DNA of 64,000 nt, taken from positions 110,324 to 174,323 of the forward strand of contig JAFAFU010000051.1 of the NCBI GenBank assembly GCA_023423335.1. Direction: 5' to 3'. Positions 7,369 through 15,279 of this stretch are shown one piece after another. The notes below the pieces were generated by a model that did not search any database, had not been told where the DNA came from, and saw nothing but the letters and a program-made list of their open reading frames with translations. Every line of letters begins with the position of its first letter. Positions within the stretch are counted from its first letter, which is position 1. This DNA is from Bacillota bacterium. Lineage in GTDB: Bacteria > Bacillota > Clostridia > Lachnospirales > Lachnospiraceae. A program made the position numbers and the translations under genes.

Positions 7369-8610
7369 GTGGTAACATGCAGTTTGGATAGAATGGATGA
7401 AAAGATCAAGACCTTTGGCAGGTTTGGGGATACCGGAAAGGGCGGAATAACACGGCTGTCCCTGTCGCCGGAGGCATTGGCTGCCCGGGCGGAGTTTAGG
7501 AAAAGGATGGAGGCGCTCGGGGCATCCGTGGTGACGGATGATATGGCAAATATGTATGCCACAATCCCGGGGACAGAAAACCTGCCGGCTATTTTGGCCG
7601 GTTCCCATATGGATTCGGTAAAACAGGGCGGAAATTATGATGGGATCTTGGGCGTTTTGGCCGCGATGGAAGTGGTCGAGACGATTGTATTGGAGAATAT
7701 CCCCCACAGGCATCCGATTACGGTGATTGTCTGGACCAATGAAGAGGGCGCCCGCTTTGAACCGGCAATGATGTCCTCCGGTGTTATCTGCGGCAAATTT
7801 AAGAAGGAAGAGATGCTGGCATCCGAAGCAAAGGATATTCCCGGGTATACCTTCGGGGAGGCCCTGGAAGCCAGCGGATATAAGGGAGAGGAAGCAAACC
7901 GGGTAAGTCCGGATAAGTATAAGGCTCTGGTTGAATTACACATTGAGCAGGGGCCTGTGCTGGAGACAGAGGGCTATGATATCGGGGTTGTGGAAGGGGT
8001 ATGCGGTATGATCAATTATGAATTTACCTTTACCGGCCAGGCAGGCCATGCGGGAACAACTCCGATGAAATACCGGAAAGACGCCCTGTATGCGGCAGTA
8101 AAAACCATCCATTACCTCCATGAGGAACTGGACCGGCTGGATAGCAGGCTCGTATATACGACCGGGAAAATCTCCGCTCATCCGAACATCCACACGATTA
8201 TTCCGGATGAAGTGAAATTTACACTGGACGTGCGACATCAGAATCCGGAGGTAATCCGTCAGGTGCTGGAGATTATACGAAGAATACCGCCGGAAGTGGA
8301 GAAATGCAAAGTAAGCTATAACGAAGCCTGGTCACGGAAAACGGTGGCATTTACCCCGGAGCTGGTGGATTATGTACAAAAAAGTGCGTATGAATTCGGC
8401 TATCCGTATAAGAGGATGTACAGCGGACCGGGACATGATGCACAATTCGTCATTGACCTGCTGCCGGCTGCGATGATTTTTGTTCCCAGCACGGATGGTC
8501 ACAGCCATTGTGAGCTGGAATATACTCCGGTGGAGAATTGTCTGAAGGGCGCCAATGTATTATTAAGGACCCTGCTTTTCATTGACCGCAGTGACGGGCA
8601 ATCCCAATGA
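7369..8610 (+). CDS. hyuC: N-carbamoyl amino acid hydrolase / beta-ureidopropionase, M20 family
   Basis: A 413-residue zinc amidohydrolase of the hydantoinase/carbamoylase family. It should release the amino acid, ammonia and CO2 from the N-carbamoyl product of the hydantoinase. Metal and catalytic residues are seen: His80 (GSHMDSV), Asp91 (GGNYDG), Glu125/Glu126 (TNEEGARFE), His191 (ELHIEQGP) and the late histidine in GHSHCE. The lid/dimerisation domain (GQAGHAGTTPM) is present. The start is GTG at 7369, eight bases after AGGGAGG; there is no in-frame ATG nearby. It is the last gene of the operon and is followed by hairpins at 8638-8713. Confidence 0.88.
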   Translation: MVTCSLDRMDEKIKTFGRFGDTGKGGITRLSLSPEALAARAEFRKRMEALGASVVTDDMANMYATIPGTENLPAILAGSHMDSVKQGGNYDGILGVLAAMEVVETIVLENIPHRHPITVIVWTNEEGARFEPAMMSSGVICGKFKKEEMLASEAKDIPGYTFGEALEASGYKGEEANRVSPDKYKALVELHIEQGPVLETEGYDIGVVEGVCGMINYEFTFTGQAGHAGTTPMKYRKDALYAAVKTIHYLHEELDRLDSRLVYTTGKISAHPNIHTIIPDEVKFTLDVRHQNPEVIRQVLEIIRRIPPEVEKCKVSYNEAWSRKTVAFTPELVDYVQKSAYEFGYPYKRMYSGPGHDAQFVIDLLPAAMIFVPSTDGHSHCELEYTPVENCLKGANVLLRTLLFIDRSDGQSQ

Positions 8611-8637
8611 TATTCCCAATTGATTGAAGACATAGCA

Positions 8638-8713
8638 GAAAAGGGTTGGAAATACCTGTATAAGCGGTATCCTCCAGCCCTTTTCACAGCGAGAAAACAG
8701 TGTGTTTTTTCGC
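8638..8713. terminator. Two hairpins between the pyrimidine operon and the convergent Big2 gene
   Basis: GAAAAGGGTTGGA (8638-8650) pairs with TCCAGCCCTTTTC (8673-8685) with one G-U pair, and contains an inner ATACC/GGTAT stem. A second stem, GCGAGAAAAC with GTTTTTTCGC (8689-8713), follows. T-rich arms on both strands fit a bidirectional terminator between convergent genes. Confidence 0.6.
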
Positions 8714-8746
8714 AAAAGCCTGTCCTGCTATTCCCCACAAATGATT

Positions 8747-9739
8747 TTATTCAGTTACATTAACAGTACATCGGACCTTGATACCGTCCTCTGCGGCATA
8801 GATATAGGCCCGGCCTTTCTTTACGGCGGTGATGGTTCCCCTTTCATTCACAGCTGCTACATTTACATTGCTTGTGGACCAGACCGGAGAGTTACCGGAG
8901 GACACGGCTGCCGTAAGTGCTGCGGTTTCTCCCTTTTTCAGGGTCAGCTCCGTAAGATTTAAGGTAATCACAGGCTGTTCCACAATAACCTCACAGCGCT
9001 TCTCTATCCCGTCCACCGTAGCCGTGATCGTAGCGGTACCATGCTTTAACGCGGTAACAGTTCCGTTCTCATCGACGATAGCGATACTTTTCCGGTTCGT
9101 TTTCCAAACCGGACGGATGCCGGAGGATACTGCTGCGGTAAGCTGATAGGTATTTCCCCGGTACAGCTTTAAGCTGGTATTACTGAGCTTGATGTCGGGG
9201 GTCTTCACCGTAAGCTTACAGGTGGCAGAGCCCCCGTCCGCCGAAGCGGTAATTATGGTTTCACCGGGTTTTAGGGCGGTTACGTTGCCATACTCGTCTA
9301 CCGTGGCGATGCTTTTTTTGCTGGTCTTCCAGGTAACCGGTGATTTATTTGAGGTTGTGGCCGTAAGCCTTAATGCGGCTCCCCGTTCCAACGAGGCGCC
9401 GGTGCGGCTGATCGTTACCTTCGTTTTGTTGACTGTGACCCGGCAGGAGGCCTCGGCATTTTTAATCTTTGCAGTAATAACTGCAGAACCGGATTTTTTG
9501 GCAGTAACCTTCCCATAGGTATTTACGGAAGCGACGGATGAATTGCTGCTCTTCCAGGTAGGGCGGGAAAGATTTGAGGCTATGGCAATCAGATAGAATT
9601 CATCTCCGATATCAGCGTTGGCGCTGTACTGGGAGAGTACGAGGAAGGCATAGGATGTGCCGGCTTTGGCGGTATGGACTGGGGATGAAAGCAGGATAAA
9701 ACATAGAATAAATACTGAGAGTTTCTTGATCTGTGGCAT
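8747..9739 (-). CDS. Secreted protein made of Big2 (Ig-like) repeats
   Basis: A 330-residue exported protein. Residues about 1-26 form a signal peptide (KKLSVFILCFILLSSPVHTAKA). The rest is four tandem bacterial Ig-like type 2 domains of about 75 residues, each with the W-(K/S)-(S/T) core, a VA-x-V turn and the G-x-(V/I)-TA-x-K/A motif (for example TWKTSKKSIATVDEYGNVTALKP is two of these in one unit). No catalytic domain or sorting signal is visible, so it is either secreted and cell-wall-associated or an accessory adhesin. The start at 9739 has GGAGGAATT in front; the longer frame to 9805 has none. The gene is monocistronic and divergent from the helicase gene. Confidence 0.8.
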   Translation of the reverse strand: MPQIKKLSVFILCFILLSSPVHTAKAGTSYAFLVLSQYSANADIGDEFYLIAIASNLSRPTWKSSNSSVASVNTYGKVTAKKSGSAVITAKIKNAEASCRVTVNKTKVTISRTGASLERGAALRLTATTSNKSPVTWKTSKKSIATVDEYGNVTALKPGETIITASADGGSATCKLTVKTPDIKLSNTSLKLYRGNTYQLTAAVSSGIRPVWKTNRKSIAIVDENGTVTALKHGTATITATVDGIEKRCEVIVEQPVITLNLTELTLKKGETAALTAAVSSGNSPVWSTSNVNVAAVNERGTITAVKKGRAYIYAAEDGIKVRCTVNVTE

Positions 9740-9887
9740 GGAATTCCTCCTGACATGGAGTGAGGAATAGCAGCCTTGTTCAGGTAATAACAGACTTTGC
9801 TTCATTGTACCACCGGGGAAAATGAAAGTAAATTAGTCAATATAATGAAATAATGAGGGGGCTTTCGTGATATCGCAATAATAAAGA

Positions 9888-9916
9888 TGGTAATATTCCC
9901 GGAATAGAGGTATAAT
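9888..9916 (+). promoter_or_regulatory. Possible promoter of the DEAD-box helicase gene
   Basis: A perfect TATAAT (9911-9916) lies 87 bases before the start codon. The -35 at the right distance (TGGTAA, 9888-9893) is poor. The 264-base divergent gap otherwise shows no recognised motif; the roughly 85-base leader may matter because cold-shock helicase genes often have regulated leaders (inference). Confidence 0.35.
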
Positions 9917-10003
9917 ACAGACGGCTTAAAGAATGGTAAGGATACATCGTAAATCAAAAATTACGGATTAAGCTGAAAATTTAAGATAAATTGAGGAGAA
10001 ACG

Positions 10004-11263
10004 ATGCAATTTCATGATTTAGAGATTATGCCCGTAATACAAAGGGCATTGGAAGAGGAACAATATAAGACACCTACGCCCATACAGGAGAAAGCAATCC
10101 CGGTGATCCTAAGCGGCAGGGACTTACTGGGCTGTGCACAGACCGGGACGGGAAAGACGGCTGCCTTTGCGATACCAACCCTTCAATTACTTGAGGCAGA
10201 GAGATTACCCAGAGCGCAGCGCCGGGTCCGGGCACTGATTATAACACCGACCAGGGAGCTGGCAATACAGATTCATGAAAGCTTTTGTACCTATGGAAAA
10301 TTCACGCACCAGAAATGCTGTGTCATCTTTGGAGGAGTCTCTCAAAAGCCCCAGGAGGAGCAGCTGCAGCGGGGAGCAGATATTTTGGTAGCAACACCGG
10401 GCAGGCTCCTGGATATGATGAATCAAAAGCTGGTGGATATAACGCAGCTTAAAATATTAATCCTGGATGAAGCCGACCGTATGCTGGATATGGGCTTCAT
10501 CCAGGATGTGAAACGAATTATCGCTAAAACTCCGGCCAGGAAGCAAACCCTGCTGTTCTCCGCAACCATACCGCCCTCCATTGATGAGATGGTACGGACA
10601 ATTTTGATCAATCCGAAGAAAATAGCGGTAACACCGGTATCCTCCACCGTAGATACTGTTCAGCAGTATCTGTATTCCGTGGATAAGGAGAACAAGAAGG
10701 AATTGTTAATCCATCTGCTGAAGGACGAAGCCCTTGAGTCGGTCTTGATATTTACCAGAACAAAGCATGGCGCGGATAAAATCGTACGGATTCTGGATAA
10801 GGCGAAAATAAAAGCAAAGGCAATCCATGGAGATAAGTCACAGGGTGCCAGGCAGCAGGCGTTAAGTGATTTTAAGAAGAAAAACTTAAGGGTATTGATC
10901 GCGACCGACATAGCGGCCAGAGGGATTGACATTGACGAATTATCCCATGTAATCAATTATGATCTTCCGAACATTCCGGAAACCTACGTTCACCGGATCG
11001 GAAGAACCGGCCGTGCCGGAATGGAAGGAATTGCCATATCCTTTTGCGATTTTGATGAAAAGGAGCTGCTGGCGGATATTGTTAAACTGACCGGAAAATC
11101 CATTCCGGAGGTAACGGATCACCCCTATCCGCTGCTTAAGAATTATCCGGCGGAAAAGGTGACACAGCCGAGACGCCCTTCCAGGCAAAAAGAAGAAATA
11201 GCCCCAAAAGAAACAATACGGAAAGCATCAGGCAATAACCGCCGTGTCCGGAGAAGGAACTAG
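10004..11263 (+). CDS. DEAD-box ATP-dependent RNA helicase, RhlE/CshA type
   Basis: A 419-residue RNA helicase acting on structured RNA in the cytoplasm, probably in ribosome assembly or RNA decay. All family motifs are visible: Q motif (F at residue 3 and TPTPIQ), motif I AQTGTGKT, Ia PTRELAIQ, Ib TPGRLLD, II DEAD, III SAT, IV VLIFTRT, V ATDIAARGID and VI HRIGRTGRAG. The C-terminal tail is short and Arg/Lys-rich (RRPSRQ, NNRRVRRRN), as in RhlE-like proteins. ATG at 10004 follows GAGGAGAA. It is monocistronic and convergent with murF; the two stop codons overlap in a CTAG at 11260-11263. Confidence 0.93.
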   Translation: MQFHDLEIMPVIQRALEEEQYKTPTPIQEKAIPVILSGRDLLGCAQTGTGKTAAFAIPTLQLLEAERLPRAQRRVRALIITPTRELAIQIHESFCTYGKFTHQKCCVIFGGVSQKPQEEQLQRGADILVATPGRLLDMMNQKLVDITQLKILILDEADRMLDMGFIQDVKRIIAKTPARKQTLLFSATIPPSIDEMVRTILINPKKIAVTPVSSTVDTVQQYLYSVDKENKKELLIHLLKDEALESVLIFTRTKHGADKIVRILDKAKIKAKAIHGDKSQGARQQALSDFKKKNLRVLIATDIAARGIDIDELSHVINYDLPNIPETYVHRIGRTGRAGMEGIAISFCDFDEKELLADIVKLTGKSIPEVTDHPYPLLKNYPAEKVTQPRRPSRQKEEIAPKETIRKASGNNRRVRRRN

Positions 11264-12639
11264 TCAGCTTGAACCAGGGCGGCTACCACATGTTCAAAGC
11301 CCATACTGTGGGAGGCCTTGACTAATATGGTATCGCCCTCCCGGATCAGGGCGGGCAGTGCTTCCGTTAATTTTTCCCTGGACTCGTAATAAACAAGAGA
11401 TCCCCGGAAGGAGGAGGAGCGGGCGCCCTCGTACATGTTCCGGGACAGCGTTCCGACACAGACCAATAGGTCCACACTCCGTAAGGCCGCATAAGCACCC
11501 ACCTCGGAATGGAGAGCCTGATCCGCCTCCCCTAATTCAAACATATCTCCCAATATGGCCACCTTACGGGTATCCGCTGAGGATAACAGATCGATAGCGG
11601 CTTTCATGGAGACCGGATTGGCATTATAGCAGTCATCAATGATTGTAAACTTCTGGTGCCGGAGAATATTGCTTCTGCCTCCGGTCGGTTTAACCGCTTC
11701 AATACCGGCTATGATTTCATCTCCGGTTAGCCCGAGCAGGCTCCCGACGGAGGCCGCAGCCAGGGCGTTAAGCACCATATGTCCCCCCGGAAGAGGAATT
11801 TTTGTATGTAAGGTCTGACCCTCTAAATGGATCTCACAGGTACTGCCAAACAGACCGTGACTTTCAATGTTTGCGGCATAGACATCATTTTCTTCTCTGG
11901 TATCCACCCCGAAGCGGACTGGGGCATGACCATGTACCTGTCCGATGGCAGCCAGCATATCATCATCGCCGTTGATGCAGACCCGGCCGCTTTCATCCAT
12001 ATAATCGAAAATCTCTGTCTTGGCCTTCAGGACGCCCTGTCTGGAGCCCAGATTCTCCAAATGACATTGACCGATATTCGTGATTACTGCAATGTCCGGT
12101 TTTGCGATCCGGCTCAGGCGGTGCATCTCTCCAAAATCGCTGATGCCCATCTCCAGAACAGCTATCTGATGTTCCTCCCGGATTTTAAATATTGTCAGCG
12201 GCAGACCCACTTCATTGTTGTAATTACCCTCTGTTTTCAGTACCCGGTACTTCCCGGCAAGGACACTGCTGATGAATTCCTTTGTGCTGGTCTTTCCCAC
12301 ACTCCCGGTAATGCCTACCACCTTAATCTGCAGCTGCCTGCGGTACCAGGCTGCGATCTCCTTAAGGGCGGCCAGGCTGTTTTCTACCAGGATATAGGGT
12401 CCGGAGGGATTTGCGGGAGCCTTCTCACAGACTACGGCAAGGGCCCCGTTATCATAGACCTCTCCGATATAGTTATGTCCGTCCACCCGTTCACCTGCGA
12501 CAGCGACGAAGACATAATCCTTTTGCATCTGCCTGGAGTCCAGGACAATACCGGCGGCTTCCCGGCTATCATAATGATCCGCATGTAATAATCGTCCGTT
12601 GCAGGCATCTGCAATCCGGGCTAAGGTCATATTTCTCAT
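11260..12639 (-). CDS. murF: UDP-N-acetylmuramoyl-tripeptide--D-alanyl-D-alanine ligase
   Basis: A 459-residue Mur ligase that adds D-Ala-D-Ala to the UDP-MurNAc-tripeptide in the cytoplasm. Motifs: ATP loop GITGSVGKTSTKE, NYNNEVGLPLT (MurF-specific), MGISDFGEM, the TNIGQCHLEN segment, and DDCYNANPVSM of the C-terminal domain. I chose the ATG at 12639, preceded by GGGAG, over the ATG four codons upstream; Met8 (12630) is also possible. It lies 91 bases downstream of ddl, which makes its substrate; that spacer contains a dispersed repeat copy. Its stop overlaps the convergent helicase stop. Confidence 0.93.
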   Translation of the reverse strand: MRNMTLARIADACNGRLLHADHYDSREAAGIVLDSRQMQKDYVFVAVAGERVDGHNYIGEVYDNGALAVVCEKAPANPSGPYILVENSLAALKEIAAWYRRQLQIKVVGITGSVGKTSTKEFISSVLAGKYRVLKTEGNYNNEVGLPLTIFKIREEHQIAVLEMGISDFGEMHRLSRIAKPDIAVITNIGQCHLENLGSRQGVLKAKTEIFDYMDESGRVCINGDDDMLAAIGQVHGHAPVRFGVDTREENDVYAANIESHGLFGSTCEIHLEGQTLHTKIPLPGGHMVLNALAAASVGSLLGLTGDEIIAGIEAVKPTGGRSNILRHQKFTIIDDCYNANPVSMKAAIDLLSSADTRKVAILGDMFELGEADQALHSEVGAYAALRSVDLLVCVGTLSRNMYEGARSSSFRGSLVYYESREKLTEALPALIREGDTILVKASHSMGFEHVVAALVQAD

Positions 12640-12647
12640 AATAACTC

Positions 12648-12711
12648 CCATCTGCCGATGCCCGCAAATCCCGGCGCCAGCACAATCTTCAAACTAATCT
12701 CCAATCCGCCG
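12648..12711. repeat. Dispersed intergenic repeat, copy A
   Basis: The ddl-murF spacer contains a stretch (12648-12694) matching 32793-32840 at 42 of 48 aligned positions, including the exact run CCCGCAAATCCCGGCG. Its continuation CTAATCTCCAATCCGCCG (12694-12711) matches 19895-19912 at 17 of 18 positions. It does not code for protein in either place. Confidence 0.65.
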
Positions 12712-12730
12712 TTTTATGGCAGCTTATCAT

Positions 12731-13759
12731 CTATTTATATTTGTCCAGTGATATTTCAATAATTTTTTCACAAAGAGATTCAAAATCCATGCCGCTTGCC
12801 ATTGCCTCCTGGGGAAGCAGAGAGGTAGGGGTCATCCCCGGAAGAGTATTTGCCTCCAGACAAAAGAGCTCCCCCGACTCATCCAGTAAAAAGTCCATAC
12901 GGGCATAGGTTTTCAGGCGGAGGGCGGCAAAAACCTCTTCGGCGATTTTCTGCATCCGGACGGTAATATCAGCCTCCAGAACAGCAGGACAGGTTTCGAC
13001 AGCGCTGCCGGCCTGGTATTTATTCTTATAATCATAAAAGCCAACCAGCGGGGCGATTTCAATGACCGGGAGAGCCTTGCCTTCGATTACTCCGACGGAA
13101 AACTCCCGACCCTTGATATACTGCTCAATAATGATCTCATTACCATAAGTAAATACATCGGCCAGGGCACCCTCCATCTCCTCTTTGGAATTCACGATGG
13201 AGACGCCCACACTGGAACCTCCGCTACCGACCTTGACCACACAGGGATAGCTGTTCCACCGGTAATCCTCTCCCTTCTTAACATGGATCCCGGCAGGGGT
13301 AGGAATACCATAATAGGCAAACAGCTCCTTCGAGACTGCCTTATCCATAGCCAAAGCACTGCTGGCATAATCCGTACCGGTATATTTAATACCCATCAGA
13401 TCAAAAGCGGCCTGAAGCTTGCCGTCTTCCCCGTTTTCTCCGTGGAGGGCGATAAATACAATATCGGATTGGCTGCAGATTTCAAGGGTATTCGGTCCGA
13501 AGAAGCTTTTGGAGTCACCCTTCCGCAAAGCCTTGATCTGGCTGATATCGGGATTCGATGCTTTGACGGAGCCGATATTTTCTGCCCAATCCTTCTCTAT
13601 ATCAAAAATACCGGTTGTGCTGCCCTCGTATCCTAAGTACACGTCCAGTAAGATTACCTGATGTCTTCTGTTCTTCAAAGCCTTATAAATCATGGTTCCT
13701 GTGGACAGGGATACATCCCGCTCAGTGCTGGTACCCCCTGCCAATACGGTAATTCTCAT
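12731..13759 (-). CDS. ddl: D-alanine--D-alanine ligase
   Basis: A 342-residue ATP-grasp ligase producing the D-Ala-D-Ala dipeptide for peptidoglycan. Seen: N-terminal GGTSTERDVSLSTG, HGENGEDG, the K-V-GSGGSSVGV phosphate loop, EQYIKGREFSVGV, and the metal-binding C-terminus DFLLDESG...EANTLPGMT. The FYDYKNKY loop looks like the D-Ala type rather than a D-lactate (VanA) ligase. Start at 13759 has AAGGAGAGG in front. It is the first gene of a ddl-murF pair, driven by a good promoter at 13802-13830. Confidence 0.93.
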   Translation of the reverse strand: MRITVLAGGTSTERDVSLSTGTMIYKALKNRRHQVILLDVYLGYEGSTTGIFDIEKDWAENIGSVKASNPDISQIKALRKGDSKSFFGPNTLEICSQSDIVFIALHGENGEDGKLQAAFDLMGIKYTGTDYASSALAMDKAVSKELFAYYGIPTPAGIHVKKGEDYRWNSYPCVVKVGSGGSSVGVSIVNSKEEMEGALADVFTYGNEIIIEQYIKGREFSVGVIEGKALPVIEIAPLVGFYDYKNKYQAGSAVETCPAVLEADITVRMQKIAEEVFAALRLKTYARMDFLLDESGELFCLEANTLPGMTPTSLLPQEAMASGMDFESLCEKIIEISLDKYK

Positions 13760-13801
13760 TCTAATTCCTCTCCTTTTATTGCTGAAGTCATTCTTTAGTT
13801 T

Positions 13802-13830
13802 AGTATAACCCATACCTGGTTACAAGTAAA
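13802..13830 (-). promoter_or_regulatory. Promoter of ddl-murF
   Basis: On the minus strand, TTTACT (13825-13830) and TATACT (13802-13807) are separated by 17 bases, 42 bases before the ddl start codon. Confidence 0.6.
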
Positions 13831-13841
13831 GTTCGTTAAGC

Positions 13842-13885
13842 AAAAAAACACCTGTCTCTGCGGATGACTTGCATGGACAGGTGTT
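13842..13885 (-). terminator. Terminator of the NatAB-type ABC operon
   Basis: AACACCTGTC (13847-13856) pairs with GACAGGTGTT (13876-13885). Read on the minus strand the stem is followed by seven T, ending the leftward ABC operon just before the ddl promoter. Confidence 0.8.
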
Positions 13886-13931
13886 GTATTTTTGTTCCCG
13901 GTTATGCCTGTAAATCCGGGCTTTTCCTGAT

Positions 13932-15266
13932 TTATTTCGCTTTCAGTACATTGCCGATCGTCTGGAAGCTGATCTTTTGCCCGTTATAGAGAATCAGGCC
14001 CTTATAAATCCGGCCGGACAGGATGATGAGCAGCAGGGTGAAGATCAATAAAACTCCCAGCGTCAGAACACCCTCTAACAGACTGATGGTCCCGGTAATC
14101 AGATTGGCGGGGACACAAAAAGGAGCCGTAAAGGGAATATACCTTGCAACGGCGATCAGCCCTTCATTACCCATGGGAGGGGCCAGATAGCAGATCAGCC
14201 AGCTGATGATGACCGGGAACTGGAAAACCGCCTGAGTGGATGCCACATCCTCCGGTTTGGACACCAGACAGCCTGCGAGTCCGGCGATTACACTATAGAA
14301 AAGGAAACCTACCGCAAAGAAGATAACAGCCAGTATTACGGCAGGCAGAGTCATCGCAGTATCACCGATATTATCCTTCACAAAATTGATAATGGAGACA
14401 ACGGAGTTCTGGTATTCCGGGTACATTGCATGGGCTACCGCATTACCGCCGTATAATCCGACCACAACGGCAATAATCCAGCCGATAAATTGAAGCAGGG
14501 CCATGGAGGTAGCCGCTAAGACTTTACCCGCAATCAAGGCATAGGGGTGGATGGAGGTTAATAAAGTTTCCATCAGCTTGGAGGTCTTCTCGGTGGATAC
14601 GGATTTACTGATGGTCTGACCGTACAGAATTAACATCAGGTAAAGCATCAGGCCGAACAGCATCGGTGCCAGCAGCTCGATAACAAATACGATTTGATTG
14701 GTATTCTCTCCGACATCCGCATAGGAGGTCACGACCGGAGTGAGCACGGAGCCCAGCTGTTCTACGGCGATTCCTGCCTGAAGCACCTTATGCATTTCAA
14801 AGGCCGAAGTCAACGGTCCTAAAAGGGCGCTGGCCTGTTTTTTGGTAATTTCGGAACCATACGGAACAACAGTCTCAATTTCAAAGCCGGCCTCACCGGA
14901 GGTTATTATAACTGCAATTGTTTTGGATGAGTCGGCTGCGGCAGCTTTAATGACATCCTCCCTTGCATTATCTTCTGCTGTAATAAAGTTTATATTTTTA
15001 AACGTTCCTTCAAAAAATTCCGGGTTTAAGCTTTTGAAATCTGCCGGAGAAAGGCCGCTCTGATCCAGCACCAGGACCCTTTCAATCGGAGATATCTTTG
15101 CAATATCCGTCTTATCCGGCTTGGCGGCCAGAATATTAATAAGAATGATGCCTCCGATGATCAGGAGAGTAATCAATGTGGTTACGACTTTAAATGCGAG
15201 ACCTTTGGTTGCCTGCCGGAAGGTAAAGCCAAATACAGTGTTCCAGCCTCTGAATTTATCTTTCAT
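13932..15266 (-). CDS. ABC-2 type export permease (NatB-like) 2
   Basis: A 444-residue membrane subunit of an ABC exporter. A first transmembrane helix (residues about 27-48) is followed by a large extracytoplasmic domain and then five or six helices from about residue 195, the layout of NatB/ABC-2 permeases. The conserved cytoplasmic motif EKTSKLMETLLTSIHP before the second helix bundle is typical. The start has AAAGGAGG upstream. It is the last of three genes; the 13-base gap to the previous permease implies a heterodimer served by the ATPase at 16589-17530. NatAB of Bacillus exports sodium; other relatives export toxic compounds or act on cell-wall stress, so cargo is open. Confidence 0.88.
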   Translation of the reverse strand: MKDKFRGWNTVFGFTFRQATKGLAFKVVTTLITLLIIGGIILINILAAKPDKTDIAKISPIERVLVLDQSGLSPADFKSLNPEFFEGTFKNINFITAEDNAREDVIKAAAADSSKTIAVIITSGEAGFEIETVVPYGSEITKKQASALLGPLTSAFEMHKVLQAGIAVEQLGSVLTPVVTSYADVGENTNQIVFVIELLAPMLFGLMLYLMLILYGQTISKSVSTEKTSKLMETLLTSIHPYALIAGKVLAATSMALLQFIGWIIAVVVGLYGGNAVAHAMYPEYQNSVVSIINFVKDNIGDTAMTLPAVILAVIFFAVGFLFYSVIAGLAGCLVSKPEDVASTQAVFQFPVIISWLICYLAPPMGNEGLIAVARYIPFTAPFCVPANLITGTISLLEGVLTLGVLLIFTLLLIILSGRIYKGLILYNGQKISFQTIGNVLKAK

Positions 15267-15279
15267 CTGAATTCCTCCT

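Noticed and set aside
7027..7713. 228-codon open frame on the minus strand
   Set aside because: Antisense to the dehydrogenase end and the carbamoyl hydrolase start, both strongly supported by motifs; no recognisable domain in the translation.
11260..11263. Overlapping stop codons of helicase and murF as a special signal
   Set aside because: A shared CTAG at convergent gene ends is compact packing and does not by itself suggest regulation.
11827..12588. 253-codon open frame on the plus strand
   Set aside because: It is antisense to murF, whose ligase motifs are unmistakable; the codon bias of the real gene keeps the opposite frame open.
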